64,000 bases of DNA from Mycolicibacterium sp. P1-5 (GTDB lineage Bacteria > Actinomycetota > Actinomycetes > Mycobacteriales > Mycobacteriaceae): assembly GCF_008329565.1 (NCBI RefSeq), contig NZ_NPKT01000002.1:124001-188000 (forward strand). The letters run 5' to 3'. This document shows, piece by piece, positions 1-9,187 of the stretch. A program made the translations under genes and the position numbers. The notes under the pieces were generated by a model. That model did not search any database and was not told where the DNA came from. It worked only from the letters and a program-made list of their open reading frames with translations. How positions within the stretch are numbered: position 1 is the first letter of the stretch; each line of letters starts with the position of its first letter.

Positions 1-1073
1 TCAAGGCGCTGTCCAACGCGGTGACCGCACTCAACGAGGGCCGCGGTGATTTCTTCGCCGTCCTCAAGAGCCTGGCGCTGTTCGTCAATGCGCTGCACAA
101 GAGCGATCAGCAACTGGTGGCGCTAAACAGCGACCTCGCCACGTTCACGAACTCGTTCAGTAACTCAGATCAAGAAGTGGCCAAGGCAGTCAAGGACATT
201 GACACCCTGCTGACCACCGCGCACAAGTTCGTCAACGACAACGGCTCGCTGCTGAGCAAGGACATCAACAACCTCGCCGACGTCACGACTGCGATCCTGC
301 AGCCGGAGTCGCGCAACGGCCTGGAGACGGTGTTGCACGTCTACCCGACCCTGGCCGCCAACCTGCAGAACATCTATCACCCGACACACGGTGCGCTGGT
401 GGCGATTCCGACGATCGCGAGCTTCGCCAACCCGATGCAGTTCATCTGCAGCGCGATCCAGTCCGGCAGCCGGCTGGGCTACCAGGATTCGGCGGAGATG
501 TGTGCGCAATACCTGGCGCCGATCATGGATGCGATCAAGTTCAACTTCCCGCCGTTCGGTGTCAACCAGTTCTCGACCGCCGAGACGCTGCCGAAGTACG
601 TCGCCTACTCCGAAGAACGGCTGCGTCCGCCGCCCGGATACAAGGACACGACGGTGCCGGGCATCTGGTCGCGCGACACGTTGTTCTCCCACGGCAACCA
701 CGAGCAGGGCTGGATCGTCGCGCCGGGCATGCAGGGGGTCGACGTCCAGGCATTCACCGCCAACATGCTGACGCCGGACTCACTGGCCGCGTTGATGGGC
801 GGCCCCGACCCGGTCGATTACCCGGCGGGTGGTCCGAGGGGTGGCGCGCCGTCGAACGCCTATGACCAAACCAACCCGCTCCCGCCGCCGTGGTACCCGG
901 GTGCGATCCCGCCGCCACCGCCAGGCCCGAACGTGGTCCCCGGACCATTGCCGGTTTCGCAGCAGATCTACGGCGGAGGCACCGCCCCGGGACCGGCCGC
1001 ACCGGCCCCGGCTGCACCCGCACCTGCACCCGCGGGTCCGCCGCTGCCCGCTGAGATGGGAGGCGGACAGTGA
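1..1073 (+). CDS. mce1D: Mce1D, MCE-family lipid transport protein (5' partial)
   Basis: The frame is already open at base 3 and its start lies upstream of the window, so only the C-terminal part of the protein is present. What is visible is the long helical region that follows the MCE domain in this family, then a Pro/Ala/Gly-rich tail from about base 840 to the stop. Six Mce proteins (A to F) form the extracytoplasmic tunnel of a lipid importer driven by YrbE permeases; Mce1 imports fatty and mycolic acids in M. tuberculosis. The next gene overlaps the stop codon by four bases, as in the M. tuberculosis operon. Assignment to Mce1 rather than another Mce operon rests on synteny with sigG, the lipase and mmpL genes further right. 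Confidence 0.9.
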   Translation, partial: KALSNAVTALNEGRGDFFAVLKSLALFVNALHKSDQQLVALNSDLATFTNSFSNSDQEVAKAVKDIDTLLTTAHKFVNDNGSLLSKDINNLADVTTAILQPESRNGLETVLHVYPTLAANLQNIYHPTHGALVAIPTIASFANPMQFICSAIQSGSRLGYQDSAEMCAQYLAPIMDAIKFNFPPFGVNQFSTAETLPKYVAYSEERLRPPPGYKDTTVPGIWSRDTLFSHGNHEQGWIVAPGMQGVDVQAFTANMLTPDSLAALMGGPDPVDYPAGGPRGGAPSNAYDQTNPLPPPWYPGAIPPPPPGPNVVPGPLPVSQQIYGGGTAPGPAAPAPAAPAPAPAGPPLPAEMGGGQ

Positions 1074-2224
1074 GCGCGATCCTGAGCACCACCCGTCGGT
1101 TCGGCTGGCGCGGTTTCGTGTTGGTCCTGACGGCGATGATCCTGACGTCGTGTGGGTGGCGAGGTATCGCCAATGTCCCGATGCCGGGCGGCCCGGGCAC
1201 CGGTAGCGACAAGATGACGGTCTACGTCCAGATGCCGGATACGTTGGCGCTCAACGTCAACAGCCGTGTCCGGGTCGCCGACGTCTTCGTCGGTTCGGTA
1301 CGTGCCATCGAGCTGAAGAACTGGATCCCGACGCTGACGCTCACGCTGCAGCCCGGAGTGAAGTTGCCCGCCAACGCAATTGCACGCATCGGGCAGACCA
1401 GCCTCCTGGGCACCCAGCACGTCGAGTTGGATCCGCCACCGAATCCGTCATCCGAACCGTTGCGCAACGGGGCGACGATCCCGCTGAAGAACTCGCAATC
1501 GTTCCCGACCACCGAGCGCACCCTGGCCAGCATCGCCACCGTGCTGCGCGGCGGCGGCATCTCGAATCTGGAGGTCATCCAGACCGAGGTCGCCAACATC
1601 CTGGACGGCAACGGCGAACAGATCCGTGACTTCCTGACCAAGCTGGACACCTTCACCGACCAGCTCAACCAGCAGCGCGACGACCTGACCCGGGCAATCG
1701 ACAAGACCAACGAACTGCTGTCGATCGTGGCCGCGCGGAACAACACCCTGGACCGGGTGCTGACCGAATTCCCGCCGCTGATCAAGTATTTCGCGGACGC
1801 CAGGGAGCGGTTCACCGGCGCGGTCGAGGCGCTCGGCCGGTTCAGCAAGGTCACCGCCGACACCTTCTCGGAGGCGCGGGCCAACTTCGATACGAACCTC
1901 GATTTGTTGCAGCGGCCGCTGAAGCAGCTCGGCCGGGCGGCGCCTTACCTGATCGACTCGCTGAAGCTGGTCATCACCGCTCCGTACCCGATCGACAACA
2001 TCCCGAAGGTTATTCGTGGTGACTACATCAACACGTCGGCCACATTCGACCTGACGCTGAGCTCGATCGACAACGCGTTCCTCACCGGTACCGGTGTGTC
2101 CGGAATGCTGCGTGCACTCGAGCAGGCATGGGGTCGCGATCCGCAGACGATGATCCCGGACGTTCGGTTCACGCCTCACCCGAACATGACCGACGGGGGA
2201 CCGTATGTCGAGCGCGGCGAGTGA
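1070..2224 (+). CDS. lprK: Mce1E, MCE-family lipoprotein
   Basis: A 384-residue Mce protein of the E type. The N-terminus has an Arg-rich n-region, a hydrophobic stretch and a lipobox ending at Cys28 (LTSC), so it should be lipid-anchored on the outer face of the membrane. An MCE domain follows at roughly residues 48-125 (from MTVYVQMPDT), then a helical region rich in Asn/Gln/Leu up to about residue 310. The GTG start shares four bases with the mce1D stop, indicating translational coupling. It is the lipoprotein subunit of the hexameric Mce1 lipid-import complex. The E position is the one Mce slot that normally carries a lipobox, which supports the assignment. Confidence 0.93.
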   Translation: MSAILSTTRRFGWRGFVLVLTAMILTSCGWRGIANVPMPGGPGTGSDKMTVYVQMPDTLALNVNSRVRVADVFVGSVRAIELKNWIPTLTLTLQPGVKLPANAIARIGQTSLLGTQHVELDPPPNPSSEPLRNGATIPLKNSQSFPTTERTLASIATVLRGGGISNLEVIQTEVANILDGNGEQIRDFLTKLDTFTDQLNQQRDDLTRAIDKTNELLSIVAARNNTLDRVLTEFPPLIKYFADARERFTGAVEALGRFSKVTADTFSEARANFDTNLDLLQRPLKQLGRAAPYLIDSLKLVITAPYPIDNIPKVIRGDYINTSATFDLTLSSIDNAFLTGTGVSGMLRALEQAWGRDPQTMIPDVRFTPHPNMTDGGPYVERGE

Positions 2225-2238
2225 GGGGTGACGGCTAG

Positions 2239-3789
2239 ATGTTGACCCGTTTCATAAAGACGCAGCTCGTCATGTTCGGCGTGCTGACCGTGATCGCCCT
2301 GCTGGTGCTGGGCTGGTACTTCCTGCGGCTGCCGACATTGGCCGGCATCGGGCAGTACGAGCTCAAGGCGAACCTGCCGTCCTCGGGCGGCCTCTACGCG
2401 ACTGCCAACGTCACCTACCGGGGCATCACGATCGGGCGCGTCACCGATGTGGAGCCCACCGAAAATGGTGTCCGGGCGACGATGAGCATCAGCGACAAGT
2501 ACAAGATCCCGGCTGATGCCTCCGCCAACGTGCACTCGGTGTCCGCGGTCGGCGAGCAGTACCTGGACCTGGTATCCGACGGCAATCCCGGTCAGTACTA
2601 CTCGCCCGGGCAGACGATCACCAAGTCGACGGTGCCCGAGGAGATCGGCCCGGCGCTCGATGCGGCCAACAAGGGCCTGGCGGCGCTACCGGCCGACAAG
2701 ATTCCGGTGCTTCTGAACGAAACAGCCCAGGCAGTAGGCGGTTTGGGGCCGGCGTTGCAACGGCTGGTCGACGGCACCCAGTCCATCGTGAGTGATTTCA
2801 AGACGAACATCGCCGACGTCAACGACATCATTCAGAACTCGGGGCCGATCCTCGACAGCCAGGTCAACTCCTCGGACGCGATCCAGCGGTGGGCGGCCAA
2901 CCTGGACACCATCACGACGCAGACCGCCCAGCAGGATCAGGCGCTACGCGATGGCCTGCGCCAAGCTGCACCCACGGCCGATGCGGTCAACGCGGTGTTC
3001 AGCGATGTTCGGGAGTCGCTGCCGCAGACACTGGCCAATCTGGAGATCATCCTGGACATGCTCAAGCGCTATCACAAGGGCGTCGAGCAGTCGCTGGTGC
3101 TTCTACCGCAGGGTGCTGCGGTCGCTCAGTCGGTGGCGTCGCCCTATCCGGGTCAGGCCGCGCTGGACTTCGGGCTGACGATCAACCAGCCGCCACCGTG
3201 TCTGACCGGCTTCCTTCCGGCCAGCCAGTGGCGTGCTCCGGCGGATCTGCGGCCGATGCCGGTGGAGAACAACCTCTACTGCAAGATTCCGAAGGACACC
3301 CCGGCCAACGTGGTCCGCGGGGCGCGTAACTTCCCCTGCGTCGACGTGCCCGGTAAGCGGGCCGCGACGCCGATGGAGTGCCGCAGCAACGAGCCTTACA
3401 CTCCGCTCGGCAACAACCCCTGGTACGGCGACCCCAACCAGGTGCTGAACTGCCCTGCACCCGGCGCCCGATGCGACCAGCCGGTGAACCCCGGTACCGT
3501 GATACCGGCACCGTCGATCAACAACGGGATGAACCCGTTGCCGGCCGATCTGATGCCAGGTCCGACGCCGCCGACAAGTGATCCGCTCAGTCCACCCGGG
3601 ACTGGCACCGTGCAGTGCAACGGTCAACAACCGAACCCCTGCACGTACACTCCGGCAGCAAGTAACACGGCCGTCTATAGCCCGCAGAGTGGGGAATTGA
3701 CTGGTCCGGACGGCGTGAAATACGACGTCAAGAACTCGAGCAGTACAGGAGACGACGGATGGAAGGAGATGCTGGCTCCGGCCGGCTGA
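2239..3789 (+). CDS. mce1F: Mce1F, MCE-family protein
   Basis: A 516-residue Mce protein at the F position of the operon. There is one N-terminal membrane anchor (about residues 10-30), an MCE domain at about 38-115, a helical middle to about 300, and a Cys/Pro-rich C-terminal extension (about 315-470). The extension contains several Cys residues (CLTGF, NLYC, NFPC, MECR, LNCP) that could form disulfides outside the membrane. The start is 14 bases after lprK. The 3' end overlaps the next gene by 31 bases. It is part of the periplasm-spanning substrate tunnel of the Mce1 lipid importer. Confidence 0.93.
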   Translation: MLTRFIKTQLVMFGVLTVIALLVLGWYFLRLPTLAGIGQYELKANLPSSGGLYATANVTYRGITIGRVTDVEPTENGVRATMSISDKYKIPADASANVHSVSAVGEQYLDLVSDGNPGQYYSPGQTITKSTVPEEIGPALDAANKGLAALPADKIPVLLNETAQAVGGLGPALQRLVDGTQSIVSDFKTNIADVNDIIQNSGPILDSQVNSSDAIQRWAANLDTITTQTAQQDQALRDGLRQAAPTADAVNAVFSDVRESLPQTLANLEIILDMLKRYHKGVEQSLVLLPQGAAVAQSVASPYPGQAALDFGLTINQPPPCLTGFLPASQWRAPADLRPMPVENNLYCKIPKDTPANVVRGARNFPCVDVPGKRAATPMECRSNEPYTPLGNNPWYGDPNQVLNCPAPGARCDQPVNPGTVIPAPSINNGMNPLPADLMPGPTPPTSDPLSPPGTGTVQCNGQQPNPCTYTPAASNTAVYSPQSGELTGPDGVKYDVKNSSSTGDDGWKEMLAPAG

Positions 3790-4394
3790 CCCCACCGCCT
3801 GCCGACGACCCGGTCGACCACGATGCCGAAGGCATTGAGGACGAGGCGAGCGCGGTCGACGAGACCCAGACAGCCGATGATCAGCCGCCGCGTGGGTCGC
3901 GGCTGAGCGCTCGCCGCCTTGGCGTGGTTGTCGTCGCCTTGGTGATCGCCAGCTTGCTCGTCGCCACCGGCGGGTTCTTCGCCCTGCGGTCACATCAGAA
4001 GAGCGTCGCCGAGGCGCGGAACGAGACCGTCGCGCTGGCGGCGGCCAAGGACTGCGTGACCGCAACCCAGGCGCCGGACGCCAACGCGATGGCCGCCAGC
4101 CAGCAGAAGATCGTCGAGTGCGCGACCGGTGATTTCGCCGCTCAAGCCGGCCTGTACAGCGGACTGCTGGTCGACGCCTACCAGGCGGCCAAGGTTCAGG
4201 TCCAGGTCTCGAACATGCGCGCGGCCGTAGAACGGCACAACGACGACGGCTCGATGGACGTCCTGGTGGCGGTCCGGGTGAAGGTGTCCAACACCCAGGC
4301 CCAAGATCAGGAACAGGGCTACCGATTGCGGGTCAAGATGATGCCCGAGGGAGGCACGTACAAGATCGCCAACCTCGACCAGGTGAGCAAGTGA
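3759..4394 (+). CDS. mam1A: Mce-associated membrane protein (Rv0175-like)
   Basis: A 211-residue single-pass protein: an acidic N-terminal cytoplasmic segment of about 55 residues, one transmembrane helix (about 60-80) and an extracytoplasmic domain with the 'AAKDCVTATQAP' region and a C-terminal VKMMPEGGTYKIANL strand typical of Mce-associated (Mam/Mas) proteins. The gene begins inside the end of mce1F (31-base overlap) and its stop overlaps the next start by four bases. Mam proteins stabilise Mce transporters; the individual role of this one is inferred from position and fold. It is the first of four such genes, matching Rv0175-Rv0178. Confidence 0.85.
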   Translation: MEGDAGSGRLTPPPADDPVDHDAEGIEDEASAVDETQTADDQPPRGSRLSARRLGVVVVALVIASLLVATGGFFALRSHQKSVAEARNETVALAAAKDCVTATQAPDANAMAASQQKIVECATGDFAAQAGLYSGLLVDAYQAAKVQVQVSNMRAAVERHNDDGSMDVLVAVRVKVSNTQAQDQEQGYRLRVKMMPEGGTYKIANLDQVSK

Positions 4395-5386
4395 CGGTGA
4401 CGGTTCCCGAAGCCGAGCCCGGCGCCGAGGCCGAAGTCGAAGCAACCGAGGCCGCCTATGAGGTGGGCGTCGGGGTGCCGGCCAGCTGGGCGGCGCGGGC
4501 CGGTGCATTCGCCGTCGACGTGTTCTTCGGCATCGGCGTGGTGATCACCTGCCTGCTGGTGGCGTGGACTGCGCCGCTGCGCGGATGGTTGTGGTGGGTC
4601 GCGGTCGCACTGGCCGGGGCGGTTTTCTTGGCGGTGGCCGTCAACCGGCTGCTGCTGCCGGCGATCACCGGGTGGACCCTGGGCCGCTCGCTCGCGGGTA
4701 TCGCCGTCGTCGGCAGGGACGGCGCACCCGTGGGTCCGTGGCGGTTGTTGGTCCGTGACCTCGCGCACCTGCTCGACACCGTCGCGGTGTTCCTGGGCTG
4801 GCTGTGGCCGCTGTGGGATTCGCGCGGCCGGACCTTCGCCGACCTGCTCACCCGCACCGAAGTCCACCGCATCGAGGGTGAGCTGCCCAACCGGCGCCGG
4901 CTGGCCGGCGTGCTGCTGGCGAGCCTTGCCGTGCTGGCCGCAGGCGCCACAGCACTGGCCTACTTCGGGGTGTACCGACCCGAACGTGCTGTCGAGCAGA
5001 CCCGTCAGCAGCTGGCGGTAGAGGGGCCCAAGATCGTCACGCAGATGCTGAGCTATGACGTCGCCTCGATCGACAGCGACTTCGCCCGCGCCCGCGGCCT
5101 GGCTGCCGACAGCTATCGGCAAAAGCTTGTGGCAGAGCAGGACTCGGTGCGCAAGAGCGGACCCGTTGACAACGACTATTGGGTCACCAACAGCGCTGTG
5201 CTGACCAATACCAGGGATCGGGCGGAGATGCTGCTGCTCATGCAGGGCCAGCGCGGCGAGGCACCCAAGCAGCGGCTGATCACAGCCACCCTGCAGGTGA
5301 GCCTCGAGCGGTCGGCCAGCGGGCAGTGGCAGGTGTCCAACCTCTCGGTGCTGGCCAAGCCGAACCCTGCCGGGGGGCAGAAGTGA
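4391..5386 (+). CDS. mam1B: RDD-domain Mce-associated membrane protein (Rv0176-like)
   Basis: A 331-residue protein joining an N-terminal RDD domain (about residues 25-160, with three membrane helices and the conserved 'GRSLAGIAVVGRDG' stretch) to a Mce-associated extracytoplasmic domain anchored by a further helix at about 175-195. RDD domains are small polytopic modules of unsettled function, often found with transporters. The GTG start overlaps the preceding stop (GTGA) and its own stop overlaps the next start, so the four genes are tightly coupled. The arrangement equals Rv0176 in the mce1 operon of M. tuberculosis. Confidence 0.88.
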   Translation: MTVTVPEAEPGAEAEVEATEAAYEVGVGVPASWAARAGAFAVDVFFGIGVVITCLLVAWTAPLRGWLWWVAVALAGAVFLAVAVNRLLLPAITGWTLGRSLAGIAVVGRDGAPVGPWRLLVRDLAHLLDTVAVFLGWLWPLWDSRGRTFADLLTRTEVHRIEGELPNRRRLAGVLLASLAVLAAGATALAYFGVYRPERAVEQTRQQLAVEGPKIVTQMLSYDVASIDSDFARARGLAADSYRQKLVAEQDSVRKSGPVDNDYWVTNSAVLTNTRDRAEMLLLMQGQRGEAPKQRLITATLQVSLERSASGQWQVSNLSVLAKPNPAGGQK

Positions 5387-5940
5387 GTCCCCGCCGCAAG
5401 GTCGACGCCGACGACAAGGCGCTGTTCCGGCTGCCCGAACGGCAGCCGCGCCGCTGGGTGCTGCCGTTGACCGCGGCTCTCGCGGCGCTGCTGATCATCG
5501 CCGCGATCACGGCCAGCACGCTGCTGCTGGTCAAACGCGAAACCCAGCGCCACGAGGCCGTCCGGGATGTGGCCGTGCTGAGCTTCGTTCGCGGATTCGT
5601 CACCCACTACACGTCCATCGACCCGTTCCACGCCAACGATTACGCCGACAAGGTCCTGGCCCAGGGCACCGGGCAGTTCGCAAAGCTGTACCAGGACAAG
5701 ATGAATGACGTCGTCATCCAGGTGGCGCGGGCCGAGCCGACAACGGGGACCGTACAGGCCGTCGGGATTGAGCGCTGGAACCGCGACGGCAGCGCCGACG
5801 TGGTGGCGGCCGCCACGACGAAGACCCGGATGCCCGACGGAAAGACCATCGAAAGCGGTAGCCGCTGGGTGGTCACCGCGACCCAAGAAGGAGGTGCAGG
5901 AGGTCCGTGGAAGATCAGCAACCTACTGCAGGTGATCTGA
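5383..5940 (+). CDS. mam1C: Mce-associated membrane protein (Rv0177-like)
   Basis: A 185-residue single-pass protein. The same frame stays open further upstream, but the GTG at 5383 that overlaps the previous stop (GTGA) is the natural start: it gives a short basic N-terminus (SPRRKVDADD), one transmembrane helix at about 22-45 and an extracytoplasmic Mce-associated domain ending in GGPWKISNLLQVI. High GC at third codon positions begins here and not upstream. The next gene starts within its last 34 bases. Role: accessory protein of the Mce1 importer, inferred from position and family. Confidence 0.85.
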   Translation: MSPRRKVDADDKALFRLPERQPRRWVLPLTAALAALLIIAAITASTLLLVKRETQRHEAVRDVAVLSFVRGFVTHYTSIDPFHANDYADKVLAQGTGQFAKLYQDKMNDVVIQVARAEPTTGTVQAVGIERWNRDGSADVVAAATTKTRMPDGKTIESGSRWVVTATQEGGAGGPWKISNLLQVI

Positions 5941-6563
5941 CCGAGGTCGCACCAGAAGAGGCAGCGGCGCAAACCGAAACCGCCCCTGAAACCGCGGCCT
6001 CGTCCGAGGAGGCGACCGCCGTAGAGGCGCCAAAGCGACGGAACTGGTTGCGCCGCAACAGAACTGCGCTTGCAGTCGGAACTTCGGCCGCCCTGTTCGT
6101 GGCGGCAGGCGGTTTTGCTGGTGCCACCGTGCAGCCGTACCTGGTGGACCAGGCAGGAGTGGACACCAAGCTCGTGATCGCCCGCACCGCCGCCGAGGCG
6201 ATCACGACGCTGTGGACCTACACCCCCGACGACATGGACAAGCTGCCGGACCGATCGGCGAAGTACCTGTCCGGGGATTTCGAGGACCAGTACCGCAAGT
6301 ACGTCGACGCCATCGTGCCGACCAACAAGCAGGCCAAGGTCACCAACAGCACCGAGGTGGTCGGTGCGGCCGTCGAGTCGCTGAGCGGCTCGGACGCCAC
6401 CGCGATCGTCTACACCAACACCACGTCGAAGAGCCCGTTGACCAAGGACATCCCCGCGACGAAGTACCTGTCCTACCGCGTTCAGCTGACCCGCGACGGG
6501 TCGCACTGGCTGGTCACCAAGATGACCACGGTGACGTCACTGGACCTGACGCCCAAGCTGTAA
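5907..6563 (+). CDS. mam1D: Mce-associated membrane protein (Rv0178-like)
   Basis: A 218-residue single-pass protein with a Glu/Ala-rich cytoplasmic head of about 45 residues, a transmembrane helix at about 50-70 and an extracytoplasmic Mce-associated domain. The GTG start at 5907 lies just after a strong ribosome binding site (AGGAGGT, 5899-5905) that is itself inside the end of the preceding gene. This is the last gene of the mce1 operon here. No hairpin follows within the short gap to the next gene, so read-through is possible. Confidence 0.85.
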   Translation: MEDQQPTAGDLTEVAPEEAAAQTETAPETAASSEEATAVEAPKRRNWLRRNRTALAVGTSAALFVAAGGFAGATVQPYLVDQAGVDTKLVIARTAAEAITTLWTYTPDDMDKLPDRSAKYLSGDFEDQYRKYVDAIVPTNKQAKVTNSTEVVGAAVESLSGSDATAIVYTNTTSKSPLTKDIPATKYLSYRVQLTRDGSHWLVTKMTTVTSLDLTPKL

Positions 6564-6584
6564 TTCATTGGCGATACTTGGCCC

Positions 6585-7286
6585 ATGGCCGTCGCCTCGC
6601 CCGTCTCGGAACGCTCGACCGTCCTCGCGCTGCTGCTGCTGACGTTCGCCACCGGTCTGGTCGACGCGATCAGCGTGTTGGTGCTCGGGCACGTCTTCGT
6701 CGCGAACATGACCGGCAACGTGATCTTCCTGGGTTTCTGGTTCGCGCCGCATTCCGGGGTCGACATGACCGCCGCGGTGGTCGCGTTCGGCTTCTTCATC
6801 AGCGGCACGGTGCTGGGCGGGCGTTTCGCCCGTCACCTCGACCACGAGGTGGCGGTGCGGGTGTGGCTGACCGCCGCACTGGGCGCCGAGGTGGTGCTGC
6901 TGGTGACGCTGGCCGTGCTCGCCGGCGCCGGTGTCCTTCAGTACCACGACGACGGCAAGCTGATCCTGATCGCCGGGCTGGCAGTGGCTTTCGGTTTTCA
7001 GAACGCTGCGGCCCGCCAGTTCGGTATCCAGGAGCTCAGCACCACGGTGTTGACCACGACGCTGGTGGGGATCGGCTTCGACAGCCGGCTCGCGGGCGGT
7101 ACCGGGCAACGGGAACGGCTGCGCTACAGCGTGGTTTTGACGATGCTCGCCGGCGCGACCGTCGGGGCGACGATGTCGCGCTTCATGGTGGCGCCGGTGA
7201 TCGCACTGGCGGCGGCGGTGGTGGCCGCCAGCCTGGCCGTCTTCCGGTACGGCCCCAATCCCACTGATGCGATTTCGGCGCGCTAA
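6585..7286 (+). CDS. DUF1275 (YoaK) family membrane protein
   Basis: A 233-residue polytopic protein with six predicted hydrophobic helices. The opening 'TFATGLVDAISVLVLGHVFVANMTGN' region, which carries the family hallmark (G-x-VDA-x-x 10-12 residues before an NMTGN motif), identifies DUF1275/YoaK. The biochemical role of the family is not established. It starts 21 bases after the mce1 operon and could be co-transcribed with it, but it is not part of the M. tuberculosis mce1 operon. A 12-base inverted repeat begins within its last codons and probably ends transcription. Confidence 0.85.
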   Translation: MAVASPVSERSTVLALLLLTFATGLVDAISVLVLGHVFVANMTGNVIFLGFWFAPHSGVDMTAAVVAFGFFISGTVLGGRFARHLDHEVAVRVWLTAALGAEVVLLVTLAVLAGAGVLQYHDDGKLILIAGLAVAFGFQNAAARQFGIQELSTTVLTTTLVGIGFDSRLAGGTGQRERLRYSVVLTMLAGATVGATMSRFMVAPVIALAAAVVAASLAVFRYGPNPTDAISAR

Positions 7287-7319
7287 CGTTCGCTGAGCGG
7301 CGGTATCCGCGCCGAAATC
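7271..7319. terminator. Inverted repeat between convergent genes, likely bidirectional terminator
   Basis: Perfect 12-base arms (GATTTCGGCGCG at 7271-7282 and CGCGCCGAAATC at 7308-7319) are separated by 25 bases. The left arm overlaps the last codons of the DUF1275 gene and the right arm lies just before the end of the opposing glycosidase gene, the position expected for a shared terminator. No T-run follows, which is common in mycobacteria. Confidence 0.6.
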
Positions 7320-7334
7320 ACGAGGTAGCGGCCG

Positions 7335-8414
7335 TCAGTTGAATCCGAGCCAGGCCGGCAGAGCGCGCTCACGGGAGTCGCACAGCACCTGCATCGTGTC
7401 GCAGGAGCCCTTCGGCACACCGGCGCCCGCCCACATCCCGCCGGTGTCGCGGCGCAGCACGATCGCCGAGGAGCCGCCGCCGTCGAGCAGGATCGCGGAG
7501 TCGCTGCCCAAGCCGCGGAACAGATCCTGGATCTGATCCGGCGTATAGCTGCCACCCTGGAAGACATACATCTCGTCCTTGTCGCGGGCATAGGCCAGGG
7601 CGGTGCGGGCCGCGCTGGGTCCACCGTCGTTCATCTGTCCGGTGTCGCCCGGCGCCAGCAGCCCCAGCCCGCTGACGGCCACGAACCGGGTGCCCTTGTC
7701 GAGCAGCCCCTGGATCACCGGGGTCGCGGCGTCGTAGTCGTCGGGCGACTTGGGGGTCACGACGAACGGTGCCCCCGCGACGGGCAGGATCATCGTGGTC
7801 AGCGCGGTCCACACCTCGTCGCCGCCGGAGAGCGCCTGCTTGCCGGCATAGGCGATGGTTCCGGTCACCACCGCGTTGGCCCGGCCCTGTCCCTGCGTGT
7901 TGTCGACGTAGGCGCCCAGCGGTGAACTGCAGCCCGTGGATTTCCACGAACCGGCCTGTTGCCCACGGACATCGAAGAAGTTGGCGTTGACTGCGATGGT
8001 CGGCTGTCCGAGTGCCTGCCACGCCTGCAGCGGTGTGTAGGTCTCCGACGCCTGTACCAGCCCCTCGCGGGTGCGGGTGCCAGGCATCCGTTCACACCGG
8101 GCCTGATAGCCGCTGTGGCTGTCGACCAGAAGGCGCGGGGTCAAGCGGCTGGATGCGGCTTTGATGATCATCAGGTGGCCGCCGTTGGTCAGCTCGTACC
8201 AGTTGCCGCCGGCGCCCAGCATAGGAGCGGGAAAGCCGCTTCCGAAGTTGTAGACCAAATAGCTGCCGCGCGTGGTGGCGATCGCCTGGGCCAGTTGTGT
8301 GCGGCCATCGGCGGACGCGACGGGCATGCCGGTGGTGGCTGCCAGCGTCAGGCAGCTCACTGCAGCCATGCAGCCCGCGGCCAGGCGGCGCAATGTCGCG
8401 GCGATGGTTGGCAC
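7335..8414 (-). CDS. Secreted phosphodiester glycosidase (NAGPA domain) family protein
   Basis: A 359-residue secreted protein. The GTG at 8414 is chosen because a GAAAGGG ribosome binding site precedes it and it places a signal peptide (hydrophobic to about residue 30, ending PVASADG) at the N-terminus; the frame stays open upstream to a start at 8525. The C-terminal half carries the phosphodiester glycosidase signature: AVNANFFD, a VSGLGLL strand, QMNDGGPSAARTALAY and LLDGGGSSAIVL. The family includes the mannose-6-phosphate uncovering enzyme and bacterial exopolysaccharide hydrolases. The substrate here is unknown; a cell-wall glycan or sugar-1-phosphodiester is plausible. Confidence 0.85.
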   Translation of the reverse strand: MPTIAATLRRLAAGCMAAVSCLTLAATTGMPVASADGRTQLAQAIATTRGSYLVYNFGSGFPAPMLGAGGNWYELTNGGHLMIIKAASSRLTPRLLVDSHSGYQARCERMPGTRTREGLVQASETYTPLQAWQALGQPTIAVNANFFDVRGQQAGSWKSTGCSSPLGAYVDNTQGQGRANAVVTGTIAYAGKQALSGGDEVWTALTTMILPVAGAPFVVTPKSPDDYDAATPVIQGLLDKGTRFVAVSGLGLLAPGDTGQMNDGGPSAARTALAYARDKDEMYVFQGGSYTPDQIQDLFRGLGSDSAILLDGGGSSAIVLRRDTGGMWAGAGVPKGSCDTMQVLCDSRERALPAWLGFN

Positions 8415-8647
8415 TGTGGCCCTTTCACGATGTCGGCGCACTACGGCACGTACACCTTCATTCTCAGCAACCACACGGTCAACTTTGGTAACAGGCGCGC
8501 AGCGGTTCGGCACCGGCGCCGTCACGGACCGGCCACGATGATTTGCCGGGGTGCAAATTTCGTCAGCGAATGGTTATCCGCGGCGCGAGTGGGGAATCAC
8601 TGGTTCGCGCGGTGCTCGCCCGGGCCCGCCGTACACGAGGAGCAGCA

Positions 8648-8926
8648 ATGATCGGATCGATTATCGGAGCCATCATCGTCGGAGCGATCATCGGCGTCCT
8701 GGCACGGTTGGTGATGCCAGGGAAGCAGAGCATCGGCGTTGTGATGACCGTCCTGTTGGGCATCGTTGGTGGTCTACTCGGATCTTGGATCACCCATCAG
8801 TTCGGGTATGCGAATTCGAACGGTGGATTTGAGATCCTGCCGTTCGTTGTCGGCATCATCGTTGCCGCAGTGCTGATCGGGATCTACGTCGCGATCACCG
8901 GACGCAGCAACCGAGTTCACCACTAA
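8648..8926 (+). CDS. GlsB/YeaQ/YmgE family stress-response membrane protein
   Basis: A 92-residue membrane protein with three glycine-rich helices. The repeated small-residue pattern (IGSIIGAIIVGAIIGVLARL, then GIVGGLLGSWI) and the 'RLVMPGKQ' loop are typical of the transglycosylase-associated/GlsB family. The ATG at 8648 follows an AGGAGC site at 8638-8643; the frame is open upstream but without protein-like content. Family members are induced by envelope or acid stress, function unknown. It is divergent from the glycosidase gene, with a 233-base shared intergenic region. Confidence 0.85.
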   Translation: MIGSIIGAIIVGAIIGVLARLVMPGKQSIGVVMTVLLGIVGGLLGSWITHQFGYANSNGGFEILPFVVGIIVAAVLIGIYVAITGRSNRVHH

Positions 8927-9187
8927 GACCGTCAGCGGCCCGGCGGCGCAAGCGATACACCGCGCCGTCCGGGCCCGCTACGGCGGCCACGGGACCGCTC
9001 CCAGCGCGAACCACCTCGGTCCTGGTATTTTCCGGCCAGGGCCTGCTGCTGGCCCCGGGTGGCGGTCAAAGGGCCCGCGTCCCGCGCGAACAACGACGGA
9101 GGCGTACGGCGGGGCCAGCGCGCCCTATCGGTTGAAACTCGATACAGCGGTGCTGAATCCGGGCCGCACGGCGCCCGCTCGGTGGCC